Assembly: GCF_009766085.1 (NCBI RefSeq)
Contig: NZ_LMUF01000013.1
Coordinates: 1 to 64,000 of the forward strand
Length of the DNA: 64,000 nt
DNA from: Burkholderia sp. S171
Lineage (GTDB): Bacteria > Pseudomonadota > Gammaproteobacteria > Burkholderiales > Burkholderiaceae
Direction: 5' to 3'
In this document: piece by piece, positions 29,834 through 39,284 of the stretch
Layout of the letters: the number at the start of each line of letters is the position of its first letter
Position numbering within the stretch: position 1 is the first letter of the stretch
Notes under the pieces: generated by a model
What the model was told of the DNA's origin: nothing
What the model saw: the letters and a program-made list of their open reading frames with translations, nothing else
Databases searched by the model: none
Translations under genes and position numbers: made by a program

Positions 29834-30721
29834 TCATTTCAACCATTTATCGAGCATCGCCTGAAACTCGCCGGTCGAGCGCGACAAGTGCAGCCATTGA
29901 TCGACGTATTGCTGGAACACCACGTCGCCGCGTGGCAGCAGGTACGCCTTTTCTCCGAACTGGAACGGTTTGTCCGGATGGACGGAGCACAGGCCTGGAT
30001 TCAGCTTTTGCTGGAGCAGGGTTTCCGAGGCGTCGGTGACCATCACGTCGGCTTGGCCGTCGAGGATTTGCTTGAAGATGGTCACGTTGTCCGGGTACTC
30101 GATCAGTTGCGAGTGCGTGAAGAACTGCTTCGCGAACTTCTCGTTCGTGCCGCCCGGATTCACGATGGTGCGTACGCCCGATTGATCAATTTGCGCGACG
30201 GTCTGGTATTTATCGACATCGGCGCAACGGACAATGGGCGTCTTGCCGTCGACCATGTAGGGTTCCGTGAAGAACGCGCGTTTCTGGCGTTCCAGCGAGG
30301 TTGAAACCCCGCCAACCGCGATGTCGCACTTCGCGACAAAATCGTTCATCAGGTTCGACCACGATGTCTTGATGAACTCGGCTTTGACGTTCATCGACTG
30401 CGCCAGGTTTTGCGCGGCGTCAATGTCGATACCTTCGAACTGGCCGTCCGGCCTCAGGAACGAGTACGGCTTGTAGTCGCCCGTTGTGCAGACGCGCAGC
30501 GTGCCGCGTGCCAGGATTTCGTCGAGCCTCGATGACGCGGCCGGGGCGACGGGTGCGACGGGTGCGCTGGCCGGTAACGTCGCGCCGGGGGCGGCGGTGA
30601 TGCTGCCGCCTTGCACGGTCTGCGCCTGCGCGCCAATGGCGAAGCCGAGCAGCAGCAGCGCGCAAGCACTCGTGCGAAAGACACCGCGAAGCGACGCGCA
30701 CCCAAGGGCAAGAACTTTCAT
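29834..30721 (-). CDS. pheC: Periplasmic cyclohexadienyl dehydratase-like protein (PheC)
   Basis: The fold is a type II periplasmic binding protein. The sequence matches what I recall of Pseudomonas PheC, the periplasmic enzyme that converts prephenate and arogenate to phenylpyruvate and phenylalanine. Shared segments include LRVCTTGDYKPYSFL, CDIAVGGVSTSLERQKRAFF, VNPGGTNEKFA and EKAYLLPRGD. The 295-residue product has a signal peptide cut near AQAQT, then a Pro/Ala-rich linker of about 35 residues before the domain. The start ATG 30721 follows CCAGGAGTGTCG. An amino-acid ABC binding protein is the alternative, because both share the fold, but the GGTNE segment favours the enzyme. Confidence 0.7.
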   Translation of the reverse strand: MKVLALGCASLRGVFRTSACALLLLGFAIGAQAQTVQGGSITAAPGATLPASAPVAPVAPAASSRLDEILARGTLRVCTTGDYKPYSFLRPDGQFEGIDIDAAQNLAQSMNVKAEFIKTSWSNLMNDFVAKCDIAVGGVSTSLERQKRAFFTEPYMVDGKTPIVRCADVDKYQTVAQIDQSGVRTIVNPGGTNEKFAKQFFTHSQLIEYPDNVTIFKQILDGQADVMVTDASETLLQQKLNPGLCSVHPDKPFQFGEKAYLLPRGDVVFQQYVDQWLHLSRSTGEFQAMLDKWLK

Positions 30722-30864
30722 CGACACTCCTGGAAAGATTGTTTTAGCCGCCGATGATATCGAAGGGGGTCGTCGTTCGCACCTACCCCAAAAACCCTAA
30801 CCCTTGAGTACGAACGAAAACCCCTGTCCGGTAGAATGCCCCTTTGCCTAACGCTCCAAATCAC

Positions 30865-31953
30865 GTGCCTTCCACACTCCTGAACGACACTTTCCTGCGC
30901 GCGCTGCAGCGCCAGCCCACCGACTACACGCCAATCTGGCTGATGCGTCAGGCGGGCCGTTATCTGCCCGAGTACAACGCCACGCGTTCGCGCGCCGGGA
31001 GCTTCCTCGGGCTCGCAACCAATCCCGACTACGCGACGGAAGTTACGCTTCAGCCGCTGGAGCGCTTCCCGCTCGACGCCGCCATCCTGTTCTCGGACAT
31101 CCTGACCATTCCCGACGCAATGGGCCTCGGCCTGAATTTCGTCCAGGGCGAAGGCCCGCGATTCGAGCGCACGGTTCGCACGGAAGAGGATGTCGCCAAA
31201 CTGCACGTGCCGGACATCGACGCCACGCTGCGCTACGTGACCGACGCGGTATCGCAAATCCGCCGTGCATTAACCGACGCGCAAGGCCGCCAGAAAGTGC
31301 CGCTGATCGGTTTTTCGGGTAGCCCGTGGACACTCGCCTGCTACATGGTCGAAGGCGGCGGATCGCCCGATCACCATACGGTCAAGGCAATGGCTTACAC
31401 GCGGCCGGACCTGATGCATCGCATCCTCGATATCAACGCGCAAGCAGTCGTCGCTTATTTGAACGCGCAGATCGAAGCGGGCGCGCAAGCCGTGATGATC
31501 TTCGATACCTGGGGCGGTGCACTCGCCGACGGCGCTTATCAACGCTTCTCGCTCGACTACATCGCGAAGGTGGTTGCAGGATTGAAGCGCGAACACGACG
31601 GTGTCAAGGTGCCGGTCATCACGTTCACGAAGGGCGGCGGTTTGTGGCTGGAACAGATCGCGGCAATTGGCGTGGATGCGGTCGGTCTCGACTGGACCGT
31701 GAACCTGGGCCAGGCGCGCGAAAAAGTGGGCGATCGGGTCGCGCTCCAGGGAAACATCGATCCCGCGGTGCTATTCGCGTCGCCGGCCGTGATTCGCACC
31801 GAAGCGCGCGCCGTGCTCGACAGCTTCGGCAATTTTCCCGGTCACGTCTTCAATCTCGGCCACGGTATTTCGCAGTTCACGCATCCGGAAAACGTGGCGG
31901 AACTCGTGGATGAAGTCCATCGGCACAGTCGCGCCATTCGGGCAAAGAACTGA
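30865..31953 (+). CDS. hemE: Uroporphyrinogen decarboxylase HemE
   Basis: This cytoplasmic haem-pathway enzyme removes four carboxyl groups from uroporphyrinogen III to give coproporphyrinogen III. The N-terminal signature [15 protein letters not shown] and [18 protein letters not shown] are both intact, with [11 protein letters not shown] near the end. The length is about 362 residues. I take the GTG at 30865, giving [10 protein letters not shown] close to the usual family start. A TTG at 30844 would add seven residues. The gene diverges from the PheC-like gene. Confidence 0.94.
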   Translation: MPSTLLNDTFLRALQRQPTDYTPIWLMRQAGRYLPEYNATRSRAGSFLGLATNPDYATEVTLQPLERFPLDAAILFSDILTIPDAMGLGLNFVQGEGPRFERTVRTEEDVAKLHVPDIDATLRYVTDAVSQIRRALTDAQGRQKVPLIGFSGSPWTLACYMVEGGGSPDHHTVKAMAYTRPDLMHRILDINAQAVVAYLNAQIEAGAQAVMIFDTWGGALADGAYQRFSLDYIAKVVAGLKREHDGVKVPVITFTKGGGLWLEQIAAIGVDAVGLDWTVNLGQAREKVGDRVALQGNIDPAVLFASPAVIRTEARAVLDSFGNFPGHVFNLGHGISQFTHPENVAELVDEVHRHSRAIRAKN

Positions 31954-32372
31954 CGTTTGGTCAAAAAAGATTGCTGCGTTGCGTCACGAAAAGCTTACGT
32001 CAAACGTTTGGGCGGCAAGACAAAAGTGCCGCGAAATGCCCGTAGATTGGCCGTTCCGCCAATGTCAAGAGTTGACTTATGCACATTTTGTACGTTGCGG
32101 CGCGCCATCTTCAAATCAGACCTAAGTGCCATCATGAAGGCCTGTTTTGTGTCTTCAAATACATGATTAATAAGAGAAATTTGAGAGCAACCCGAAATGT
32201 GGGCTACCGCACACAGCGAGCGAGATCGCCACTTTTTGTCCCTGTCAATCAAAGTTCTCAACAAAGTTATCCACAGGCCTGTGGAAAGCTTCGAAATCTC
32301 AAAATTAATCCACAGCTTAGCGTCGATTGTGATGTTTCACTTTAACTACGCCCCGCGCAGCCGCATGTTCAG
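31954..32372. other. Intergenic region hemE-priA with DnaA-box-like sites
   Basis: No credible gene lies here; the short frames lack ribosome sites and coding character. The right part (about 32120-32340) is richer in A/T than its surroundings. It holds one perfect TTATCCACA and two related motifs within 50 bases (separate entry). A GCGGCA/TGCCGC hairpin is seen near 32012-32035. Confidence 0.5.
32267..32314. promoter_or_regulatory. Cluster of DnaA-box-like sequences upstream of priA
   Basis: TTATCCACA at 32267-32275 is a perfect match to the strong DnaA box. TGTGGAAAG (32280-32288) is a related site in the opposite direction, and TAATCCACA (32306-32314) differs from the consensus at one position. 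The group lies about 60-105 bases before priA, a replication restart gene. Whether DnaA binds is not shown. Confidence 0.5.
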
Positions 32373-34682
32373 GTGGAACGGTTGCTCCTGCGTGGCTTGC
32401 GGCGGGTGCGGCAATTGAGCGTCTTTGTCCGCGTCGCGCTGGACCATCCGCTCCCGACGCTTTTCGACTATCGATATGATCTGGCCCCCATGCCGTTGCC
32501 CGGCATGCTGGTACGAATTCCCTTCGGGCGTCGCGACGCAGTTGGCTTGATTTGCGAGGTTACGGATCACACCGATGTGCCGACGGACAAGCTGCGCGAT
32601 GTGGCCGCGATTTGCAGCACGCTCGCGCCGCTTGCCGACGAATGGCGCGCGCTGACGCTGTTTGCGGCTGAGTATTACCAGCGCGGTCTGGGCGAGGTGG
32701 CGCTGCCCGCGCTGCCGCAGGTTCTGCGCGACGCCTCGCGATGGGCCAAATTGCTTGCGCCGGAGGAGCGGTATCGGCTGACGCCGGAAGGGCGCGCCAG
32801 TTTGCCCGATGCGTTGCCGGCTCGCGCCACCGCGCTGCGCCGTCTCGCCGATGCCCTCGCCGCCAATCCCACGTTACCGGCCGCCGAGGCTCGCGCGCTG
32901 CATCCGAAAGCGCGTGCGACGCTCGATGAATGGCAGACGCGCGGCTGGGTCGCGCTGGAAACCGGCGATGCGCCGGAGCAGGACACAGCGCTCGCGCCCG
33001 CAGTTGAAAAAGCCGCGCTGCACGCCGCCGATGCGCTTTTGCCGCAATTGACCGCCGAGCAGTCCGATGCCGTCGATGCGATTACCGGCGCTAAGGGTTT
33101 CGCCGCGTTCCTGCTGCACGGCGTGACCGGCAGCGGTAAAACCGAGGTTTATCTCCACGCATTGGCCCATCTGCTCGGTTCGCGCCCCGACGCGCAAGCG
33201 CTCGTGCTCGTCCCGGAAATCAATCTCACGCCGCAATTCGAAGCCGCTTTCCGCACGCGTTTCGCCGCGCTGCCGGAGGGCGCCATCGTGACGATGCATA
33301 GTGGGCTGGCCGAAGGCGAACGCGCCCGCAACTGGCTCGCGGCGCACACAGGTCGCGCTCGGCTCGTGCTCGGGACGCGGCTGGCGATCCTGGCGTCGCT
33401 GCCGGAGCTTTCGCTGATTGTGGTCGATGAGGAACACGATCCCGCCTACAAGCAGCAGGAAGGCCTGCGCTATTCGGCGCGGGATCTCGCGGTTTATCGG
33501 GCGAACAAGTTGGAGATTCCGGTCGTGCTGGGGTCGGCGACGCCATCGCTGGAAAGTTGGTGGCAGGCCGAGCAGGGCCGATACACCAAACTCACGCTCA
33601 CGCGTCGTGCTGTGGCAACCGCGGTTCTGCCGAGCGTCCGACTGATTGACCTGGAAGAGGAACGGCAGCGCGGGCGGGCGTCGGTGGAGGGGTTATCGGG
33701 ACCACTGATCGCCGCGATGAAAATGCGCCTGGAACGCGGCGAGCAAAGCCTCGTGTTTCTCAACCGGCGCGGTTACGCCCCTATCCTTTCGTGCGACGCC
33801 TGCGGCTGGGTCGCCGGTTGCCCGCGATGCAGCGCCTACGTCGTGCTTCACAAACCCGAACGCGCGTTGCGTTGCCACCATTGCGGCTGGGAATCGCGCA
33901 TTCCCAAATCCTGCCCGGACTGCGGAAATGTGGATATCGCGCCGATGGGGCGCGGCACGCAGCGCGTGGAAGAAACGCTCGCGACGGCGGTTCCGGAGGC
34001 GAGGGTGTTACGCATCGATGCCGACAGCACGCGGCGCAAGGGCAGCGCACAAGCCCTTTTCTCCGATGTCCACGCGGGCGAGGTCGATATCCTCGTCGGC
34101 ACGCAGATGATCGCAAAGGGGCACGACTTTCAGCGCGTGACGCTGGTCGGCGTGCTCAACGCCGATACCGCGCTCTTCTCCCACGATTTCCGTGCAAGCG
34201 AGCGGCTTTTCGCCCAGTTGATGCAAGTAAGCGGTCGGGCGGGGCGCGCAGGCTTGCCGGGCGAAGTGATGATCCAGACGCGCTACGCACGGCACGCGCT
34301 TTATCACGCGCTGGCTCGGCACGACTACGTTGGGTTTGCCAATTCCACGCTGGCCGAGCGCCGCGACGCGCATCTGCCGCCCTTCGTCTATCAGGCGATG
34401 CTTCGCGCCGAAGGCCGCACGCTCGAGACCGCGCTGGACTTTTTGGGGGCTGCGGCCGCAGAGTTCGCCGCGCTGGCTGGCGCCGAACGCGTGACCGTAT
34501 ACGACGCGGTGCCGCTGACTATCGTGAAGGTGTTTAACGTGCACCGCGCGCAGTTGTTGCTGGAATGCGCGTCGCGGGCTGTTTTGCAGAATGCGTTGCG
34601 GGCCTGGCAGCCGGCGTTACGCAGTCTCAAGGTAAAAGGCGTGATCCGATGGAATGTCGAGGTCGATCCGCTCGATATCTAG
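32373..34682 (+). CDS. priA: Primosomal protein N', replication restart helicase PriA
   Basis: This 3'-5' superfamily 2 helicase recognises stalled forks and starts primosome assembly. Walker A GVTGSGKTEVY lies near residue 250 and VVDEEHDPAYKQQEG is the DEAH-type motif. Eight zinc-binding cysteines follow as four CxxC pairs (CDAC, CPRC, CHHC, CPDC), and LVGTQMIAKGHDF with VSGRAGRAG complete the helicase core. The length is about 769 residues if the GTG at 32373 is used. The start is uncertain, because further GTG and TTG codons at 32406 and 32415 would match the usual N-terminus, VRVALDHPLPTLFDY. Confidence 0.94.
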   Translation: MERLLLRGLRRVRQLSVFVRVALDHPLPTLFDYRYDLAPMPLPGMLVRIPFGRRDAVGLICEVTDHTDVPTDKLRDVAAICSTLAPLADEWRALTLFAAEYYQRGLGEVALPALPQVLRDASRWAKLLAPEERYRLTPEGRASLPDALPARATALRRLADALAANPTLPAAEARALHPKARATLDEWQTRGWVALETGDAPEQDTALAPAVEKAALHAADALLPQLTAEQSDAVDAITGAKGFAAFLLHGVTGSGKTEVYLHALAHLLGSRPDAQALVLVPEINLTPQFEAAFRTRFAALPEGAIVTMHSGLAEGERARNWLAAHTGRARLVLGTRLAILASLPELSLIVVDEEHDPAYKQQEGLRYSARDLAVYRANKLEIPVVLGSATPSLESWWQAEQGRYTKLTLTRRAVATAVLPSVRLIDLEEERQRGRASVEGLSGPLIAAMKMRLERGEQSLVFLNRRGYAPILSCDACGWVAGCPRCSAYVVLHKPERALRCHHCGWESRIPKSCPDCGNVDIAPMGRGTQRVEETLATAVPEARVLRIDADSTRRKGSAQALFSDVHAGEVDILVGTQMIAKGHDFQRVTLVGVLNADTALFSHDFRASERLFAQLMQVSGRAGRAGLPGEVMIQTRYARHALYHALARHDYVGFANSTLAERRDAHLPPFVYQAMLRAEGRTLETALDFLGAAAAEFAALAGAERVTVYDAVPLTIVKVFNVHRAQLLLECASRAVLQNALRAWQPALRSLKVKGVIRWNVEVDPLDI

Positions 34683-34744
34683 TTTCCCTCGCGCCGGTGA
34701 GCGGCGCTTAGCCGCCCATTGCTTATTACCCGGCGCTTCCGCAT

Positions 34745-34930
34745 TCAGCTATTGCCGCGGTCCGCACCGTGCACGCGTGCAACCGTCAGGCCGCCGACCG
34801 TCATGTCGCCACCATCGTCGCGAGTGCCGCCCTCAGGGCGTTCGACGTGCGGATGCGCGCCGCGGATGAACAACACCACACACAGCGTGCACATCGCCCA
34901 AATACTACAAAGAATCATCCAAGTGCTCAT
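34745..34930 (-). CDS. Small single-span membrane protein, unknown function
   Basis: I do not recognise this 61-residue protein. Its N-terminus MSTWMILCSIWAMCTLCVVL forms one hydrophobic span, followed by a basic and Gly-rich tail (RGAHPHVERPEGGTRDDGG) that would lie on one side of the inner membrane. A convincing ribosome site (GGGGAGAACAGG) precedes the ATG at 34930, and codon third positions in the tail are GC-rich like real genes here. It is convergent with priA. Too short for a sure call, but better supported than other small frames nearby. Confidence 0.5.
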   Translation of the reverse strand: MSTWMILCSIWAMCTLCVVLFIRGAHPHVERPEGGTRDDGGDMTVGGLTVARVHGADRGNS

Positions 34931-35258
34931 ATCCTGTTCTCCCCGAAACCGCGCGGCTAAAATTTAAGACGGCCGCAAAGTTTCATCGCTGACATGGCCG
35001 TACCAGTTCTTATCGGCACCAGGGAGCAATTACTTAGGGGTGCCTCAAGAATAATTATCAGACAAGAAATTCTGAAGCACGCCCAGACCAAACCGCCATC
35101 CGCATTGACCTGTAATCCCTTGTTCGGAAAGGAGTTTTGACCGATTTAACAAAGGTGCAACCCATCTCGAAATGTTGGTTGCACCTTTTTTAAGAGCGGG
35201 TTACGATTCGGCCACTTTTCAAGCTATCGCCGGTCCCGATTCCGGCAAGGAAGGATAT
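34931..35258. other. Leader region of putA
   Basis: These 328 bases lie between the small minus-strand gene and putA. They contain an A/T-rich dyad (AGAAT...ATTCT, about 35048-35073) that could bind a regulator, a possible promoter (TTACTT at 35030-35035 and TAATTA at 35052-35057, 16 apart), and a strong terminator hairpin at 35151-35191 only 68 bases before the putA start. Confidence 0.5.
35151..35191 (+). terminator. Intrinsic terminator or attenuator ahead of putA
   Basis: AAAGGTGCAACC (35151-35162) pairs with GGTTGCACCTTT, with a 14-base loop and a run of six T. No protein gene precedes it on the plus strand after priA, which ends 470 bases upstream. It either ends a small RNA or attenuates transcription into putA. 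Confidence 0.8.
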
Positions 35259-38200
35259 ATGGCGAGCACCACCCTGGGCGTCAAAGTCGACGATCTGCTG
35301 CGCACCCGCCTCAGAGACGCTGCTACGCGGCTAGAGCGCACGCCGCACTGGCTCATCAAGCAAGCCATCTTCGCCTATCTCGAACGCATCGAACATGGAC
35401 AGTTGCCACCCGAACTGTCCGGTGCAATTGGCTCAGCCGACTCGCTTGAACCGTCCTTGCACGCCGACTCGGAAGAAGACGGCGCGCCGCATCCTTTCCT
35501 CGATTTCGCCCAAAACGTGCAACCGCAATCTGTATTGCGCGCCGCGATTACGGCCGCGTATCGACGCCCCGAGCCGGAATGCGTGCCGTTTTTGATCGGA
35601 CAGGCCCGGCTGCCTGCCAATGTCGCCGCTGATACGAATGCAATGGCGACGAAGCTGGTCGAAGCGCTGCGCAAAAAGCAGACGGGCGGCGGCGTCGAAG
35701 GCCTGATCCACGAGTTTTCGCTGTCGAGCCAGGAAGGCGTTGCGCTGATGTGTCTCGCGGAAGCCTTGCTGCGCATCCCCGATCGCGCCACGCGTGATGC
35801 GCTGATCCGCGACAAGGTCAGCAAGGGCGACTGGCGCTCGCATATGGGCCAGGCGCCGTCGCTGTTCGTGAACGCGGCGACGTGGGGCCTGATGATCACC
35901 GGCAAGCTGGTGACGACGAATAGCGAAGCGGGGTTGTCGTCGGCGTTGACGCGGTTGATCGGCCGTGGCGGTGAGCCGCTAATCCGCAAGGGCGTCGATA
36001 TGGCCATGCGCCTGATGGGCGAGCAATTCGTCACGGGCGAGACGATTTCAGAAGCGCTGGCGAATAGCCGTAAATTCGAAGCGCGCGGTTTCCGTTACTC
36101 CTACGACATGCTCGGCGAAGCCGCGACGACCGAAGAAGACGCGGTTCGCTACTACGCATCGTATGAACAGGCGATTCACGCGATCGGCAAGGCTGCCGGA
36201 TCGCGCGGCATTTATGAAGGCCCGGGCATTTCGATCAAGCTGTCCGCGCTGCATCCGCGTTACTCGCGCTCGCAGCAGGAACGCACGATGACCGAGTTGC
36301 TGCCGCGCGTGAAAGCGCTGGCGTTGCTCGCGCGGCGGTATGACATCGGCTTGAACATCGATGCGGAAGAAGCCGACCGGCTGGAAATTTCGCTCGATCT
36401 GCTCGAAGCGCTGTGCTTCGATCCGGAACTGGCCGGCTGGAACGGCATCGGCTTCGTGGTGCAGGCGTATCAAAAGCGTTGCCCATTTGTGATCGATTAT
36501 TTGATCGATCTGGCGCGTCGCAGCCGCCACAGAATCATGGTTCGGCTGGTTAAGGGCGCGTACTGGGATTCGGAAATCAAGCGCGCGCAAGTCGATGGCC
36601 TCGAAGGCTATCCGGTCTACACGCGCAAGATCTACACGGACATCTCTTACGTAGCCTGCGCGAAGAAATTGCTCAGCGCGCCCGATGCCGTCTATCCGCA
36701 ATTCGCCACGCACAACGCGTTCACGTTGTCGGCGATCTATCACCTCGCCGGGGGGAATTATTACCCCGGTCAGTACGAGTTCCAATGCCTGCACGGCATG
36801 GGCGAACCGCTGTACGAAGAAGTCACCGGACGCGACAAGCTCAATCGGCCGTGTCGCGTGTACGCGCCTGTTGGCACGCACGAAACGTTGCTCGCGTATC
36901 TCGTGCGCCGCTTGCTTGAGAACGGCGCGAATACGTCGTTTGTGAACCGTATCGCCGATAAAACGATTCCGGTCAGCGATCTCGTGGAGGACCCTATCGA
37001 CGAAGCGTCCAAGCTCTCGCCGCTCGGTCTGCCACATGCCAAGATTGCGCTGCCGCGCCAGTTGTACGGCAACGAGCGCCTCAATTCGATGGGCTTCGAT
37101 CTGTCGAATGAGCATCGGCTGGCGTCATTGTCGTCGGCGTTGCTCGCAAGCGCGAATCATCCATGGCGCGCGGCGCCCATGCTCGAATCCAGCGACGTGA
37201 TAGAGGGCGTTGCTCGCGATGTCCGCAACCCCGCCGATTTGCGTGACCTCGTAGGAACGGTGGTTGAGGCAACGTCGGAACAATTGGCACTCGCGCTCAG
37301 TAACGCCGTCGCCGCCGCACCGATCTGGCAATCGACACCGGTAGATGAACGCGCCGATTGCCTCGCCCGCGCAGCCGACCTGCTCGAAGCGCAGATGCAT
37401 ACGCTGATGGGTCTCGTCGTGCGTGAGGCGGGTAAATCGCTGGCGAATGCGGTGTCGGAGATTCGTGAGGCTATCGACTTCCTGCGTTATTACTCGGCGC
37501 AGATCCGCAGCGAGTTTTCCAACGATACCCACCGTCCGCTCGGCCCCGTGGTCTGCATCAGCCCGTGGAACTTCCCGCTCGCGATTTTCATGGGACAAGT
37601 CGCCGCCGCGCTCGCTGCCGGCAATACGGTGCTCGCGAAGCCGGCTGAACAGACGCCGCTGATCGCCGCGCAAGCCGTGCGCATCCTGCGCGAAGCCGGC
37701 GTGCCGCCGGGCGCGGTGCAACTGCTGCCGGGCAATGGTGAAACCGTGGGTGCTGCGCTGGTCGCCGATCCGCGCACGCGCGCCGTGATGTTCACGGGCT
37801 CGACGGAAGTTGCGCGCCTGATCAACAAGACGTTGTCCGAACGGCTCGATCCGGATGGCCGGCCGATTCCGCTGATTGCGGAGACGGGCGGGCAGAATTC
37901 GATGATCGTCGATTCGTCAGCGCTGGCCGAGCAAGTGGTCGCGGACGTGTTGCAATCGTCCTTCGATTCCGCCGGTCAACGGTGTTCCGCGCTGCGCGTG
38001 TTGTGCCTGCAGGACGACGTCGCGGATCGCACGCTCGAAATGCTCACCGGCGCGATGCGGCAACTCGCGATGGGCAATCCCGATCGCCTTTCCACCGATG
38101 TCGGTCCCGTGATCGATGCCGAAGCGAAGCAGAGCATCGACGCGCACATTGCATCCATGCGCGAGAAGGGCCGCAACGTCGTGCAGTTGCCCATGCCCGA

Positions 38201-39191
38201 GGGCTGCGCACAAGGCACGTTCGTCCCGCCGACGCTGATCGAACTTGATTCCATCGACGAGTTGAAGCGCGAGGTCTTCGGTCCGGTACTTCACGTAGTG
38301 CGGTATCGCCGGGCACATCTTGATAAACTGCTCGACCAAATTAAAGCGACGGGTTACGGGCTGACGTTGGGGATCCATACGCGTATCGATGAAACCATCG
38401 CGCACGTGGTCAGCCGGGCGCACGTGGGCAACATCTACGTGAACCGGAACGTGATTGGCGCGGTGGTCGGCGTGCAGCCGTTCGGCGGCGAAGGTTTGTC
38501 GGGCACGGGGCCGAAAGCGGGCGGTGCGCTGTACTTGCAGCGGCTTCTCGCCAAGCGTCCGACGGGCTTGCCGAAATCGCTGGAAAGCGCGCTGATCGTG
38601 GATCAAACAGCCGCGAATGCAACGCCGGCTGCGCTGACCGCGTTGCGTGACTGGGCGATTGCCGAGCGCGATCCGCAAACGGCGGCACGTTGCGAAGGCC
38701 ATCTGCAACACGTGATGGCCGGCGCGACCGCCGTGCTGGCAGGCCCGACCGGCGAGCGCAACACGTACACGCTCGGCGCACGCGGCACGGTGCTGTGCGT
38801 GGCATCGACGGCAAGCGGCGCGCGTGCGCAACTCGCCGCCGTGCTCGCCACGGGCAACAAGGCGCTATTCTCCGGCGCCGCGGGTGAGCAACTCGTCGCC
38901 GCGTTGCCGGCGAAGATCGCGCCGTATGCGTCGACGCGCAAGAACCAGGACGCGTCCTTCGATGCAGTTTTGTTCGAAGGCGACAGCGACGAATTGATGG
39001 CGTTGGTGAAGGACGTCGCGAAACGCCCGGGACCGATCGTTTCGGTGCAGGGTGTGCCGGCGGGAGCCTTCGCCGAGGACGCCCACGATGGCGAGCAGGA
39101 ATACGCGCTCGAACGGTTGCTGACGGAACGCTCGGTGAGCGTGAACACGGCGGCCGCGGGCGGCAATGCGAATTTGATGACGATTGGCTGA
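35259..39191 (+). CDS. putA: Trifunctional proline utilisation protein PutA
   Basis: This protein oxidises proline to glutamate through an FAD-dependent proline dehydrogenase and an NAD-dependent P5C dehydrogenase, and should also act as a DNA-binding repressor. The 1310-residue protein begins with a ribbon-helix-helix domain (residues about 1-48, TLGVKVDDLLRTRLRDAATR). The proline dehydrogenase barrel covers roughly 200-550 (EEADRLEISLDLL, RLVKGAYWDSEIK). The aldehyde dehydrogenase covers 600-1120, with GSTEVARLI, Glu in ETGGQNSMIV and catalytic Cys near 909 in GQRCSALR. A C-terminal domain of about 190 residues follows. The start ATG 35259 follows AAGGAT. The N-terminal domain predicts autoregulation at the leader. 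Confidence 0.95.
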   Translation: MASTTLGVKVDDLLRTRLRDAATRLERTPHWLIKQAIFAYLERIEHGQLPPELSGAIGSADSLEPSLHADSEEDGAPHPFLDFAQNVQPQSVLRAAITAAYRRPEPECVPFLIGQARLPANVAADTNAMATKLVEALRKKQTGGGVEGLIHEFSLSSQEGVALMCLAEALLRIPDRATRDALIRDKVSKGDWRSHMGQAPSLFVNAATWGLMITGKLVTTNSEAGLSSALTRLIGRGGEPLIRKGVDMAMRLMGEQFVTGETISEALANSRKFEARGFRYSYDMLGEAATTEEDAVRYYASYEQAIHAIGKAAGSRGIYEGPGISIKLSALHPRYSRSQQERTMTELLPRVKALALLARRYDIGLNIDAEEADRLEISLDLLEALCFDPELAGWNGIGFVVQAYQKRCPFVIDYLIDLARRSRHRIMVRLVKGAYWDSEIKRAQVDGLEGYPVYTRKIYTDISYVACAKKLLSAPDAVYPQFATHNAFTLSAIYHLAGGNYYPGQYEFQCLHGMGEPLYEEVTGRDKLNRPCRVYAPVGTHETLLAYLVRRLLENGANTSFVNRIADKTIPVSDLVEDPIDEASKLSPLGLPHAKIALPRQLYGNERLNSMGFDLSNEHRLASLSSALLASANHPWRAAPMLESSDVIEGVARDVRNPADLRDLVGTVVEATSEQLALALSNAVAAAPIWQSTPVDERADCLARAADLLEAQMHTLMGLVVREAGKSLANAVSEIREAIDFLRYYSAQIRSEFSNDTHRPLGPVVCISPWNFPLAIFMGQVAAALAAGNTVLAKPAEQTPLIAAQAVRILREAGVPPGAVQLLPGNGETVGAALVADPRTRAVMFTGSTEVARLINKTLSERLDPDGRPIPLIAETGGQNSMIVDSSALAEQVVADVLQSSFDSAGQRCSALRVLCLQDDVADRTLEMLTGAMRQLAMGNPDRLSTDVGPVIDAEAKQSIDAHIASMREKGRNVVQLPMPEGCAQGTFVPPTLIELDSIDELKREVFGPVLHVVRYRRAHLDKLLDQIKATGYGLTLGIHTRIDETIAHVVSRAHVGNIYVNRNVIGAVVGVQPFGGEGLSGTGPKAGGALYLQRLLAKRPTGLPKSLESALIVDQTAANATPAALTALRDWAIAERDPQTAARCEGHLQHVMAGATAVLAGPTGERNTYTLGARGTVLCVASTASGARAQLAAVLATGNKALFSGAAGEQLVAALPAKIAPYASTRKNQDASFDAVLFEGDSDELMALVKDVAKRPGPIVSVQGVPAGAFAEDAHDGEQEYALERLLTERSVSVNTAAAGGNANLMTIG

Positions 39192-39284
39192 GCTGTATTC
39201 AGCGCAGCGGGTTGGCTCAAACAAACGGCAGCAGGCACGGCGATCCCGGCACACGCTGCCATCTACCAGGGAATCAGGAGAGTT

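Noticed and set aside
32120..32340. Chromosomal replication origin
   Set aside because: Only one perfect DnaA box, no dnaA gene adjacent and no clear unwinding element; kept only as a DnaA-box cluster.
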